Below are positions 11,881-22,619 of a stretch of DNA of 64,000 nucleotides, piece after piece. This DNA is from Isoetes taiwanensis (taxonomy: Eukaryota > Streptophyta > Lycopodiopsida > Isoetales > Isoetaceae). A program made the position numbers and the translations under genes. Each line of letters opens with the position of its first letter. The first letter of the stretch is position 1. The stretch covers positions 3,828,563 to 3,892,562 of the forward strand of contig JAJEKV010000020.1 in assembly GCA_021234155.1 (NCBI GenBank), given 5' to 3'. Under the pieces are notes generated by a model, which was not told the origin of the DNA, searched no databases, and worked only from the letters and a program-made list of their open reading frames with translations.

Positions 11881-12765
11881 TTAGTGGCCCCGGCGGGCCA
11901 GATGGCCACACATTCACACATTTCATAAAATAATCGGCCACACCGGAGTAGGATGCATTCTCACTATGACCAAAGGATGGTGGCCAGTTCAAAACACCAT
12001 TTCATTAAATTCACTTCATAAGTGGCCAATTAGATATTTGTCAAATCTTCAAACCCCTAAGGCGTGGCCATTCTAATATATTATGTGCATTAGCAACTAG
12101 TTGTGGTGGCCATTTAAACCATGGAATAATTTTATATTTATAGGACTATGGCCATGTTCTATATTGGCCAAGTGTAGGGACATAATTTTGATACTTGTAG
12201 GGGGGGCTATGACCTTTTTGAGTTTAGCCCTAAAATTCTAAAGGCATTTTTAATAAGATAGTGTTTTTTCCTTCGGTTCAAATTTGTTTTGCTTCAAGTT
12301 GCAATTTGCATCCCAAAATTATTTGTCATCATTTCGACTGAGTATGCTCTTCATCGTCGCAATTCAAGTCAAGGTTAGATTCCATTTACCAATTACTTGC
12401 AATATGGCTGTCGGTGAGATCTATCCTATAAAATCTGATCTTCTACCTACATTCAACATGTTTAAAACATTCAAATGACCTTATAATAATCTTAGTTAAA
12501 AAAGCGTAGCATGTATTTGTTTTTGTTTATAACAACTGCATAGAGCATCATAGAAAAACTAGATATCGTTTTATTAACGTGGCTATCATCTTTACATGTT
12601 ACATGTATGGATGTGGCCAATTCAAATTTTTGGAAAAAAAAAATAGTTCCATGATTTTGCCATTTAAGTTACAACCTCTTGGTGTGATGATTCAAAAAAG
12701 GGCCAGGCTAAACTACACTTAGCAAATTATCCAAGGGAAATAGTGGCCAATATTTTACGCCCCGT
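11880..12765. mobile_element. AT-rich insert with recurring GTGGCCA between protease and RT
   Basis: About 0.9 kb without coding sequence breaks the pol polyprotein. GTGGCC(A) or TGGCCA recurs about ten times at irregular spacing across it, denser than the surroundings, like the subterminal motifs of a DNA transposon. I found no clean terminal inverted repeat or target duplication, so the element type is open. Confidence 0.45.
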
Positions 12766-13624
12766 CAAATATGTAGGGAGGTTAAAAAATACCCTGGTTG
12801 GGACATCACGGGTGGTGCAACGCTCTGTATCGTGAAAAAGAGAGGCTGTTGGGTGTCATCAAGTAATGGTTGCTTCATGACAGCAGCAACATCAATAACA
12901 TCACGAAGAGCGTCACGTTGAGGTAAAATATCTACTCGCAGAATCCTATTGCAAGGGGCCAAATATGGATCCAGTAGAGCAGCCACAGCCTGGTCCTAAT
13001 CAAGGGTCATCTCACTCCAAGGATCTGCATACTCGGGGTAAGAGGACAAAGGAAGATCTGTTGCAGGAGCCTGAACATGATGAAGGAGCTTCTTCTGAAT
13101 CATTGTCTGAAAGAGATGGCTCGGCATGCTCAACAGAAATGAGCTTTCTGGTTTCCAGGTCCATGGTGGCATTCAATGTGCCATTTGTGATGACAAGTTG
13201 TCAGTTGCCCAATAATGAATGCTCTTAGCTTGGCGGATGAAAGATCGTCCCACTAGCATTTCATAGTCACCAAGATTTCAAACACCAAATTCCAAGGGGA
13301 ATTTGAGATCCCCAATACTGATGTGGAGAAGAGGGGTGATGCCTTGAGGTCGCGTGATGTGGCCATTAGCAAGCTTGATGTCATAGGGGGCACGATAAGG
13401 TTGCTTGATGCCCAACTATTTCTGAAGCTTGTCCATGATGAGATTGATGGCACTACTGCCATCAATTTGCACCCCACCATGGCGTGTACCGTTGGGGTAG
13501 AAGTGGCTACAACACCTACCAAGACCGTAAGTAGGGGCAACTGTTCCTTGAGAGCGGGACACAGTTTGAGAATAGTAGCAAGACTCAGGGGAATATTAAT
13601 TTTTGCCAACTCCTCTTGGAACAT
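12766..13624 (-). pseudogene. Gypsy protease region
   Basis: A minus-strand frame contains VQIDGSSAINLI, the retropepsin active-site region in the D-G-S-S form. It is followed by a flap-like LANGHITRPQGI, then HISIGDLKFPLEF and LVGRSFIRQ, which is the usual order for a Ty3 aspartic protease. Stops interrupt the frame (for example after LEFGV). It sits between gag and RT. Downstream sequence to 12766 is weakly coding spacer before the AT-rich insert. Confidence 0.6.
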
Positions 13625-13799
13625 GTGAGAAAGGATCTGCAGGGTCCAAGGGTGCAGGAGTCTGAGGCATGGACGTAGTTACTTCCTTGAGGAGCTCCAC
13701 TTTAGCAACAATGTTGGTGTACTGCTGAATGCGTGATTTTTTACGTGGAGGGTGCTTCCTGACGCTACTGGACACATATAGTATATTGGCAAGCATGTG

Positions 13800-15761
13800 T
13801 CCCTCAACAGCTTGCATAATTTTGAGAATGCTTTGGCGCAGGCATGACATGAGGTATAAGATTATCAAGATCAGGGTCAAAATGGACCGTTTTGTGCTCC
13901 TCATGCGGAATGGTGTCCACAGCAAACGCAGGTTGCGTGTCTTGTGGTATGATCGTCAACAGACATGATGCCTTGTTCTGGAGTGAGACCAGACCAATCC
14001 AATTGGATGTCTGTAGCAGAGGATTAAGAGCTTGATAGATCTCTTCTTGGGCTTGTTGATCCAGAGTGGTGGAGGGTGCCGCTTGTTGGGGTCTCTGCTG
14101 CTGTGGTGGTCGAGGGGGTTTCTTTAAAACTGGACGTGGACCATGTTTGTCATTGGCGACCCAGAGTTGGTACGTACTAAGGCGAACGGAAGCCGTTTGA
14201 TTTGTTCTGAGAAGCTGGACTTGAACTTGAGGAAGCTGAGGACATGCCGTGGTGGTATGACCCCATTCTTGACAGTGATAACACTGGGCTTTCGAAGGAT
14301 CAAAAGGAGTTCTGGAACCTTGGGGTTGCTGAACTTGTTGATATTGCTGAGGCGGATATGATTGTTGTTGTTGTGGTGTGGTCTGCACCTAAAAGACTAT
14401 TTTTTGCCTGAAGAGTGTAGGATGTGCACGAGTACACTCTTCAGTAGAATGACTGCACATATTGCAACGTTTACAGTGAGGAGGACCATTGGTGGATTTA
14501 CACTCATTGGCAAGATGACCTTGGTACTTACAAATGTGACACCAAATCTGACTTCTTTGAGGAGGAGCAGATTGGTGAGGTTATACCGCATTCTGAGGAA
14601 CCATGACAGGAGGCATGAAGGAAAGCTCTGTGAGGGAAATACCCCCGAGAAGACACATTGACGGAGTGGTTCACCAATTCGATGGATTGCTCCAAGGTCT
14701 TAGGACACAGGTACTCTGTCATGAGATGAATGGCAGGAGGGAGTGCAGAAACCATACGAGAATCTGGCTCTGCGTGGGATACTCTTTAAGCTTGCTGACA
14801 AGGATTTGGAGACGATCCGCAGTCACAGGCAGACTTCGTGGATTGTTGCTGTAGATCATTGAGCTGCTTCAGAAGCTGCTGATCATCGTCTGTGGTGTCA
14901 TAATGTGGGAGAAAGGCAGTCTTCATCTCTTGCCGGTTTTGTTTCCAGTGACTTTTGTTGGTCATGAGCCAGTGATGAGGGGCTCCTCGCAGTGTGGTGG
15001 AGAAAATGTGGAACTTGAGTTGAGGCTGAGAATAGCCGTTCAAAATAGCCAAGGCCTCAAATTCCTCCATGTGAGCTTGGGCACTTTGATCTAGGGGTTT
15101 CCCTTTGGTGTTCCCAAAGATCGAATACGTGAGCTTAAGATTTTGAACAGGTGACGGAACCTGAACTTGCATGTAGAGTGGTGGAGCATAAGTGGGAAGA
15201 TAGCCCGGAGGCACAAACGTGGGCTAGAAACAAGGTGGTGGCATAGAAACTGAGAAACCAGGTGGGTCAGAGAGAGGAGCGTCCATGGGCAAAGGTGCCG
15301 TGGGAGCAATCCTCGTTTAGCTTGAGATCAGTAATGTTGTAAACTGGAACCGAGTGTTGAAAGGAAGGGGAAGACTGGAATTCATGAACCGGGGGGGAAG
15401 AGACATGTGGATAGCCCATCCCCGCCGGAGGAGAAGAGGGTTGTGAAGGCAAAGGAGTGTGACCAAAAGAGATATGAATGTAAGTGTTGTCTGGAGTCTG
15501 AAAATAATGAGGAGTAGGATGGACCAGTATATGGTGTGGCGACTGTGGTTGAGATCAGTGCTTGCAAATAGGGGGAGACCCTAGTCGAAAAGTGACATGA
15601 GGGATGGGCGGTGCGGACTGAGCACATGACCGGGCACGCCCTCCTTCGATGTCATAGTCAGGATCATACATTTTGCGAACAGCTTCACGATGTTGATGGC
15701 GTTCCAATCGGGCCGCAGTTTGACTAAGGAGTTCCTCAGGAGTGAAAGCTCGAGCAGACAT
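13800..15761 (-). pseudogene. gag: Gypsy gag, three CCHC knuckles, frameshifted
   Basis: The start is MSARAFTPEELL at 15761, 45 bases after the LTR end. Pieces in different frames follow. The retrotransposon Gag core is at about 15214-14786 (FHIFSTTLRGAPHHWL...FLPHY), then canonical C-x2-C-x4-H-x4-C zinc knuckles: CHICKYQGHLANEC and CKRCNMCSHSTEEC (about 14545-14420), then CYHCQEWGHTTTAC (about 14280). The knuckles share one frame, but an in-frame TAG (14391-14389) separates the second from the third. A Q/P-rich linker surrounds the last. Gag packages RNA and forms the particle; frameshifts upstream indicate decay. Confidence 0.75.
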
Positions 15762-15805
15762 ATTGATAGGAGAGAAATAGAACTAAGACCCAGCAACGGC
15801 AAAAG

Positions 15806-16676
15806 TGTTTAGGGTCTGGATTCGGGATCTCCTATAAGACAGCCCTCTATGAGAACCCTTTGATCATACAGGAGAATCCTTGCTGAGTGTCACGCGGGAT
15901 TTTGCAAAAGAGGAAAGAAAGAAAGGAAATGAGAGAACAACATAAAAAAGTGAGCAAAAATAAGGCTTTCTTGATATCAACTTGAATATATGAACTCTCG
16001 TCAAACGAAAACAATCGAGATAAGGCCAAAATCTCATCTAAAACTTGAGATCTATCTCTACTCATATATATAGTACAACGGCCTTGGGCCCAAAATGATA
16101 TGTGGCAGGTCTTAGTTACCAACTCCCAGATCAAAGCCTGATTTTCGGGGAATCTGGCAGCGCCTTCATTGTGTGCCTGGAATCTCACTGACTTTGGACT
16201 ATACTCCACGGAGGCCATCATTTGTTCGTTCTGGGTCTCTTCTTTGAGTGGGGCATGGTCTTCTGAGTGGGTTTCGGCGGTGGTCTGGGTCTACTACCCG
16301 ATGCTCGACCTGGTGCCTTATTCCTGCCCTGCTTCGTGGTCTTCAAAAATAGTCATGTACTTGGACGTACAGGACTGGGAGTTCTTGGCATACACTCTGC
16401 AGCAGCAGTCTATGACTGCCGGATGCTACAAAGCTGCCATGCTCATGATCACAAAACAAGGAAGGGAACGTGGCCAAATGAGGCTCTCCAAATTTGAGAT
16501 AAAACCTGAGTACATCTGAAGAGGCTTTGGTCTAATATAGTGTAGACCACAAATCTGAGCCCTATATCTAACTAAATCTAAGCCATACATTTAAGTTAAC
16601 CTAAACATGCCAAGTGTCATCTACCACCACTGACACCTAACACGCGTACAATGTTAACCACTATAGGTGGTTCACA
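15806..16676 (-). repeat. Right (5') terminal repeat of the gypsy element
   Basis: Runs TGTTTAGGG...TTCACA on the plus strand and abuts the GTCAG target copy. It is built of a segment B (15806-16098), an extra ~255-bp segment absent from the left copy (16099-16350), a short linker containing ATAGTCATGTAC, and a segment A (16373-16676). On the minus strand it ends CCTAAACA, followed by CTTTTGCCGTTGCTGGG, which resembles the GCCGTTGCCGGGG primer-binding area of plant Ty3 elements. The A and B segments recur at the left end in the opposite relative order. Confidence 0.75.
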
Positions 16677-16681
16677 GTCAG

Positions 16682-16954
16682 GTTCCATTGCTTCATTGTG
16701 TGAATTTGCAGGAGCCGAAGATTGCCAGCCTTAGGAGTAAGATAGAGGTACAATTTTATATGTTGTCATGGACTTCTCAATGTCATGGTAGAAGAAACTG
16801 ATTAAGTCCCATGGTTTTGTGTAGGTAGAAAGGCAACATTGATAGCCTTGTCGTATCTGGAAAAATATGCATCATTTAAATACAAGGAAGAATTGGAAAC
16901 CAGAAAACCTCCACTGAAGGACCTGATTGCAGAGTTTCATAGTCATAAATCTGG
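16682..16954 (+). pseudogene. Dynein-like gene, part 2 and a following exon
   Basis: 16682-16747 continues the exon broken at 4381 (VPLLHCVNLQEPKIASLRSK) and ends at a GTACAA donor. A second exon candidate at 16829-16954, after GTGTAGGTAG, encodes KATLIALSYLEKYASFKYKE and LKDLIAEFHSHKS before a GTAGGA donor. The style matches the stem of dynein heavy chains, but the splice phases of the two pieces do not fit, and no further dynein exons follow. It is a fragment at best. Identification is tentative. Confidence 0.35.
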
Positions 16955-17594
16955 GTAGGATTGTTTAGAGGCCAGAATACCCACTACAATATTACTTGGG
17001 CCTTTCGTTGTAACATGCAAAAGTGTTTGAGCATGGCAACCAACTTACTGGTTGCAATTTGGGGAGCTTGGTAAGTCCAACAAGAATCTAAGCGATCTAA
17101 GGCAAAGACGCATACCTCATTCTTTCCAGCTTGTGCTACAAGAACAGGAAAAGAGAAATTATTTTGGCTGACAATCTCATGGAGTTCCATGGGTGGAAAA
17201 CACACTAACATAAGAGAGGAGCCACATGCAAGGAGCAGAGAGCCAATCGGTCCTTGATCTATCATATACACAGGAATTGCCTGTAATGGCATTTGATATT
17301 AGATGCTTAACATCCAAAAATCTATGATTATTCAGGAATGTGAGATTGGATTGGGTGGTCATTTAATCATCTCATGGTCATCACCTATAAAAAATTATCT
17401 ATAGGAAGTTTGGCTTTGGGTATACTTGTTTTTTACAGTTGCATCTGTAGCAGATGGATCCATATTGTTTTCTTGTTTACATATTTATGATAATCTATAG
17501 GAACCATTATGCTACTTTTTGGAGTTTATGGACCAGCAGTTTTTGAAGTAGGGTTGAGCAATTCACTTTATATTATGTACTTTTGCATTTGCAG
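16955..17594. other. Spacer with an unrecognised minus-strand ORF
   Basis: The minus strand 17292-16984 is open for 102 codons and looks protein-like (PVYMIDQGPIGSLLL; CVFALDRLDSCW), but I do not recognise it and no splice partners are clear. The plus strand shows nothing. Confidence 0.3.
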
Positions 17595-20500
17595 ATGAAA
17601 ATGGATGAAGGTGTTGCAGGTCCCATCCTTTGTGGAATGTATAAACAGCCTTCCTTGGATAAAGAAATACACTGGACTCATCAATATGATATTACTTTGG
17701 AACCTCGATATCATAAGGCATGAGTTAAAGTTAATAAGTGCAATAGCTGTCAAAATTATTGTCTGAATGAATTTCTGAGTCGATTTTTTGGCTCTTTTAG
17801 GGATGGGCATTCTGATTAAATAAGGTTTCTACTACGACTTTAAGATATGATATCCAAGAACCTAGCATGAACATCTTGGTGATTGTAGAAGGTAAACTTT
17901 TTCTTTCGTTTGTATCTCTGGCTTACGTGCTGAAATGTTGCTACCCAAAATGTCAACTTTTTTTATGGTTGGAAAAATGTTGACTAAGTATGTGCTTTAG
18001 TAGGCATAGTCAGCTCTTGATACCATGTGGATAATCCATTAATTGGTTTTCTTATATTATTATTTGTGACGTATGAAAGAACAATTTCAATAAATGGGTC
18101 CAGGATCCAAATACATAGTGATGCGTCTTTCTTCTCTATGATTTTAGCCTATAAAATCTAGGGATCTGTCTACCAGTTGTATTATCAATTTTAGGATTTG
18201 TCCCATTATGCAAAGATATGGCAAGTTAAGTTCTAGCAGGCGAAATGTTTTTTGACACAAGCATATTCAAATGCATGTTGGGACTGTTATGTGATGGGCA
18301 TAGTGCAATATTTGCAAGGAGGATAGCTTAATGGTAGAGCACTTTGGCATATCCTGTATCCTCAGTTTTTAGCATAGTAACAGAGTTTGGCTGATCCATA
18401 ACCCTTATGGAGGTGCATGTGAGGATGGAAAGGGACATGTGCTGATTAAAGGTAATACTGAAGTATATGTGATGGGCATGATATGGCCTCAAAAAAGGCC
18501 TAGAGCTAGAGTTTGCAAGCAAAAGGCCCTCGGTGCCAGTCGCATTTTAATCCAATAAGATTTTTTTTATATAACCTTAGCGAATTTGTTCAAATAATTA
18601 GTAATTGAGGAAGTCAGGTTTCCCATTAGGAGTCCGTTACCCTTGGCCAAATTAATTGTCTATCAAGAGCTTTCAGAGACGCCACTCTTGGTAATTGTAA
18701 GCTTAGACTTTGGCCTCTTAGTTGACCTGCCCAGGGCTTCAGGAAGGAAGAAGAAAGGCGTTATTAGATCGGATCATATACAGCTAGGGGTGCACTGTAG
18801 CCTCATATGCATGTGCATAACAGAAAAGAAAAAGACATTTATTTCTAGCAATTGTTCCACACGTTGTCTTCCAATGAGGAGATTGGAGCTCAAGATTTTT
18901 ATGTAACCAACTAGATTAGTACCTCGTACACAATAGAGAATCCTACATGGCTTTAGATGAGGTTAGTCCATGCCATTGCATCAAGCCAGTAGGATCAATA
19001 ATGTTTCTAAAAGTGCTTTTCTCTTTGAGATATTTTCATTACGATACAAATTATTTGGAATGCATTATTTTAAGCATGTCTATGTGTACTCATAAGCCAG
19101 ATAAAATTTCATGCAATTGAGGATGCCGATTATTATTTTGCAGTTGGCAATCTTCATAACAGACAAGCCTTGGTAATTTATTTGCGGTTCTAAAGTTTAT
19201 GTACATACTTGAATCCGATCTTAAGCAACCTTTATGGCAGGTAGGAATCGTTTTGAATGGTAAGAAAAAGCAATATGCTGTTAAGCACTATAACTCCATG
19301 TGCATTCTATATATTGACAAGACATCTGGGGTTGAGGTTTCCTTTTTTAGGTCGGCATTTGCTCTCTTAACGTCTCCACAAGTTGAATAGGTTAGCCATC
19401 TATAGCATTCTGGGGTTAAAACATCTGTTAAATATCCTAATTTTGGAATTATGATGAATACTGGAGTTACAGAACAACATGTGGAAAGAATTTGCAGGAC
19501 AAAAACTATGGCAAAGTTGTACTGTTGAGGTGTAGATTAGCCAAATCTATAGTTTCTATCAAGAAATTCTCTAGGTTTTAACATATTTACTGGATATCAA
19601 AATCATTAATTTAGTTCAGTTGAACTTTCATGCATCTGATAATGCACTATCAAAGGTTCATGTTTCACATGTTTAACTTTATAAGGATACATTGGATGTG
19701 TGGCATGTCAATGTTTTGTATAAACCTCCTTGGGAGTTATATGCAGTAATTCTTAGTACTATTCCTAATCTGATGTCAATAGACTTGGATTCACAGGTAC
19801 AACTATTAACTGGATCTATGGGTCTTTGCAGCTTTTGTCATGGTTATTGTCATATTATTCTGGAGACGGCCAGCACGAAGTGAGCATGACATTGTTGAGG
19901 CTACTCCGTTGATGCAAACAAAGCAGGTTGATGCTACATCCAATATGGAGGAACCTGAATTCTTCTCACCTGTTATTTTGCTACATATTCTAAACGAGAT
20001 GCACCTTGGACTACCACAATCGTCGGATTTGTCGATCCTACGATCCACATCGTATGTTGGGGCCTCTAGCCGCCTCTTGTTTCACTTATAGTCATTTGTA
20101 ATTAGAGGCGCCTATGATTTTGAAATATGAAATACGAGTTCGCCTAAGGTTTTGAGGGAATATCGAACCTCTATACGGCTTTGCCTAAGATTTTAGAATA
20201 TGAAATACGGGGGCTCGATCCCCTACCAAAATAACTCAATGTCTTAATAAGACTACTTTAACCAATATACCCACTTAACTAATGTGATTATTGTTTATCT
20301 TGAATCTATGTTTTTTTCTATAACAACCCATAAATTGTTTTGGGGATATATGGTCTATGCTTTCAGGAATTGTTATTTTTACATCCATATCAAATCCCCT
20401 TGGAACCCCCTGTTATTTTGCTACAGATGCAGGTTCAGGCAGGTGCAGAGACGGGAGAATTGCCTGATGATCAGATTTGTGTAATCTGTTTGGATGCCAG

Positions 20501-20655
20501 GAAAGATAGTTTTTTTGACCCATGTGGTCATTGTGCAACATGTTACAACTGTGGTCTAATGCTTTCTCATTTCCTGTACTATGGTGTTGATTCTGAGGCC
20601 AAGTTGTCCAATCTGTAGACAAATAGTGCAAACAGTAATGAAGCTCTATATGTGA
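17595..20655 (+). pseudogene. APD-like RING-finger E3 ligase gene, RING frameshifted
   Basis: Exons that I can place are 17595-17717 (LCGMYKQPSLDKEIHW, HQYDITLEPRYHK), 17825-17891 (TLRYDIQEPSMNILVIVEG), about 19692-19796 (ending SIDLDSQ), 19832-19926 (membrane segment FVMVIVILFW then RRPARSEHD) and 20427-20655 (RING). The order luminal-type beta domain, membrane segment, C-terminal RING matches the plant APD (aberrant pollen development) E3 ligases of endomembranes. The RING reads CVICLDA, FFDPCGHCATCYNCG, then a one-base frame change near 20595 before RPSCPICRQIVQ and the end MKLYM. Without the shift the last two zinc ligands would be in frame. The first donor is GC rather than GT. Further N-terminal exons were not found. 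Confidence 0.5.
19986..20408. mobile_element. 423-bp insertion flanked by a 17-bp direct repeat
   Basis: CCTGTTATTTTGCTACA stands at 19969-19985 and again at 20409-20425, directly before the acceptor of the RING exon. The segment between contains two copies of a phrase like TATGAAATACG and a GGCTCGATCCCCTACC string similar to a tRNA B box. The 17-bp repeat suits a target duplication of a SINE- or LINE-type insertion, but no A-rich tail is visible. Confidence 0.45.
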
Positions 20656-22619
20656 ATTCTTCTCGTCGATCTCATCGTTTTCCAGCTTTTCCTTTTACGC
20701 ATCATATAACCTTTTCTTTATGCGTCAAAATTTGGGTTTTTAATTTTTACTAAATTGGATCAAGTAAATATATGAACTTGGGCTTGATGGTGCCACATTA
20801 TAATTGTAGATCTAACTTTTTGTACATATGGCCCTTGATTGGAACTTAGTGTTTCACTACAGTTATCTTTATATATATTTTTGAACATACAGTTAAAGAT
20901 GAGTAGAAGTTTTATTTTTTTACTCTTATTTCTTTGGCGCTTGACTGGCTTCCAATTTGGGCCTCTATTTAATACTTGCATTTGACAATGGATTACTTCA
21001 TTCAAGATTTACCCACCTTCAAGATTTCTTGAAGATGGTGTTCCAGTTGATAGTTGATTGTGCATTGTTGAGGCTTCTAATATTGCAAATCTGAAGTAAT
21101 GGTATACTTTGAGTGCAAATGTAAGGATAATCTTGATTTGGTTACTAAAAAATACCTCTTTCCTCCAAATGATTCAATGGGAAGATAACAAATATTAGAA
21201 TATATTAGGGAATCAATGCCACAATGAAATTACACGAGTAATTTTCGAGGCAGTTTTCTAGATGATGTGGCATATGAGCAGCAAAGCCACGAGTGCATTG
21301 GTGAAAAAAATTTGAGGGGTAACTTTTCGAGTGGAGTTCATTCCCGTAGATAATAGACGTTTGGAGCCATTATGTTCATTACATGTGGCCTATAGCTATG
21401 GCTTTGTTGTAGGTATGACTATGCGCTTTCTTTGCTTTGCTACATGTGTCCTTTGCATATCCAGACATGATGATTTAGGAAATTTTGATTCGAGATTCAA
21501 GTCCTTTACACAACCAACAAGCAAAAAACAAACCACTTAGAAAAAGGAATAATCCAACAACATTAAACTACCACTACAGGCTACAACAATTTACTAGCCA
21601 ACCCGTCCAAAACAAGGAATTATTAAGTTCCCAAAAGAAGAAACAAAATCTAACAACATAGAAAGCTAAAGCATTCATAAACCAACACTTCATTTGCAAT
21701 TTGGGCTTTCCATATTTCATTTACAAGCAAAAAATCGAACAATACTTTATATTTCATTTAAACAATATTATTTTTAATTTCTTGAATATAACTCAATCTA
21801 GCTATAACTTTGACTAATAGTTTGTCCAGTACATGATTTTCTAATTAAAAAATAAATCCAAGCCTAATACTGCCCAAACCTCTTGTTGCGCCTTTTTTTT
21901 TTTTTTTTTTTTTTTTATTTTCATACACATTTCGTACAACATTCACACATTTTTTGGACAACATTTATATTTATTTCCTACGGATTATGTAGCGTATTAA
22001 TAATAATACATTAATATAGCACATCGAACCATTGAAGGGAGCATCAAACATATTAAGAAATTGAACCATTAAACTAAATCCCCCAGGCCCCCGCCTCCCC
22101 ACCCCCACCCCCAGTTGTTTTTGCTGATATTCGTGTAGGGCATCCAACGGTCAATCACAACATTTGTGCCAAAGGTTCAAAGGTACTAAAGCACTAAACA
22201 TAGAAAGCAACATGTTCAAAAAGACTACATAATCTTTTGTCGACATGACATTCAGGCCTTCTCAACACTGGAGCAGACTACATGTTTGGCCTACAGTATG
22301 CACTTGGAAGCAATTTGTTGTGCATAAATCATCACCTTTAGACCTTCATAACACGTTGTATTTGCAGGGCTCATTCTCATGCACCTCGCTATTCACCTGC
22401 ATCTGAAAGACAATAAATACATATGGATGAACAAGGTTTCATGCAAGACAACCCATGTGCATGAAAGGTAATCTAGCTCTTAACAGGCTGTCTTACATTG
22501 TTCTCCAGTAAGAGGTCTTTTCTGTATAGGACAATTATATCCTCGTTCACCCACAACATTCTATCTCTTCAAAGTAATGCTCCCAATGTTCTGAGCTTCA
22601 TCTGCTATCTGGGAACAAC
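20656..22619. other. AT-rich intergenic stretch
   Basis: No gene seen. It holds a 24-base T run (21893-21916), one arm of a long inverted repeat (21922-21995, partner 31161-31232) and a C-rich stretch (22081-22113). Confidence 0.5.
21922..21995 (+). repeat. Arm of a dispersed inverted repeat
   Basis: The sequence with TTCGTACAACATTCACA and ACAACATTTATATTTATT is the reverse complement of 31161-31232 with a few changes. The partner lies immediately beside the Helitron end at 31150. It is probably a fragment of an older mobile element. Confidence 0.65.

Larger units (their letters stand above)
4382..16676 (-). mobile_element. Ty3/gypsy retrotransposon composite, defective
   Basis: A 12.3-kb insertion flanked by the 5-bp direct repeat GTCAG (4377-4381 and 16677-16681); its removal restores an open exon. 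On the minus strand, read right to left, it carries terminal repeat, primer-binding-like sequence, gag with zinc knuckles, protease, reverse transcriptase/RNase H, integrase, a long extra ORF, a polypurine tract and terminal repeats. No chromodomain follows integrase; the C-terminus ends in LDGTPLP...VNGFRPKFF. That style and the FFQDDFSAYS motif fit the Tat/Athila side of plant Ty3 elements rather than chromoviruses (inference). Multiple frameshifts and an RT core deletion make it non-autonomous. Confidence 0.85.

Noticed and set aside
18315-18345. tRNA-like A box (TAGCTTAATGGTAGAGCA)
   Set aside because: No matching B box, anticodon arm or acceptor stem pairing nearby; it may be a SINE scrap but is not a tRNA gene.
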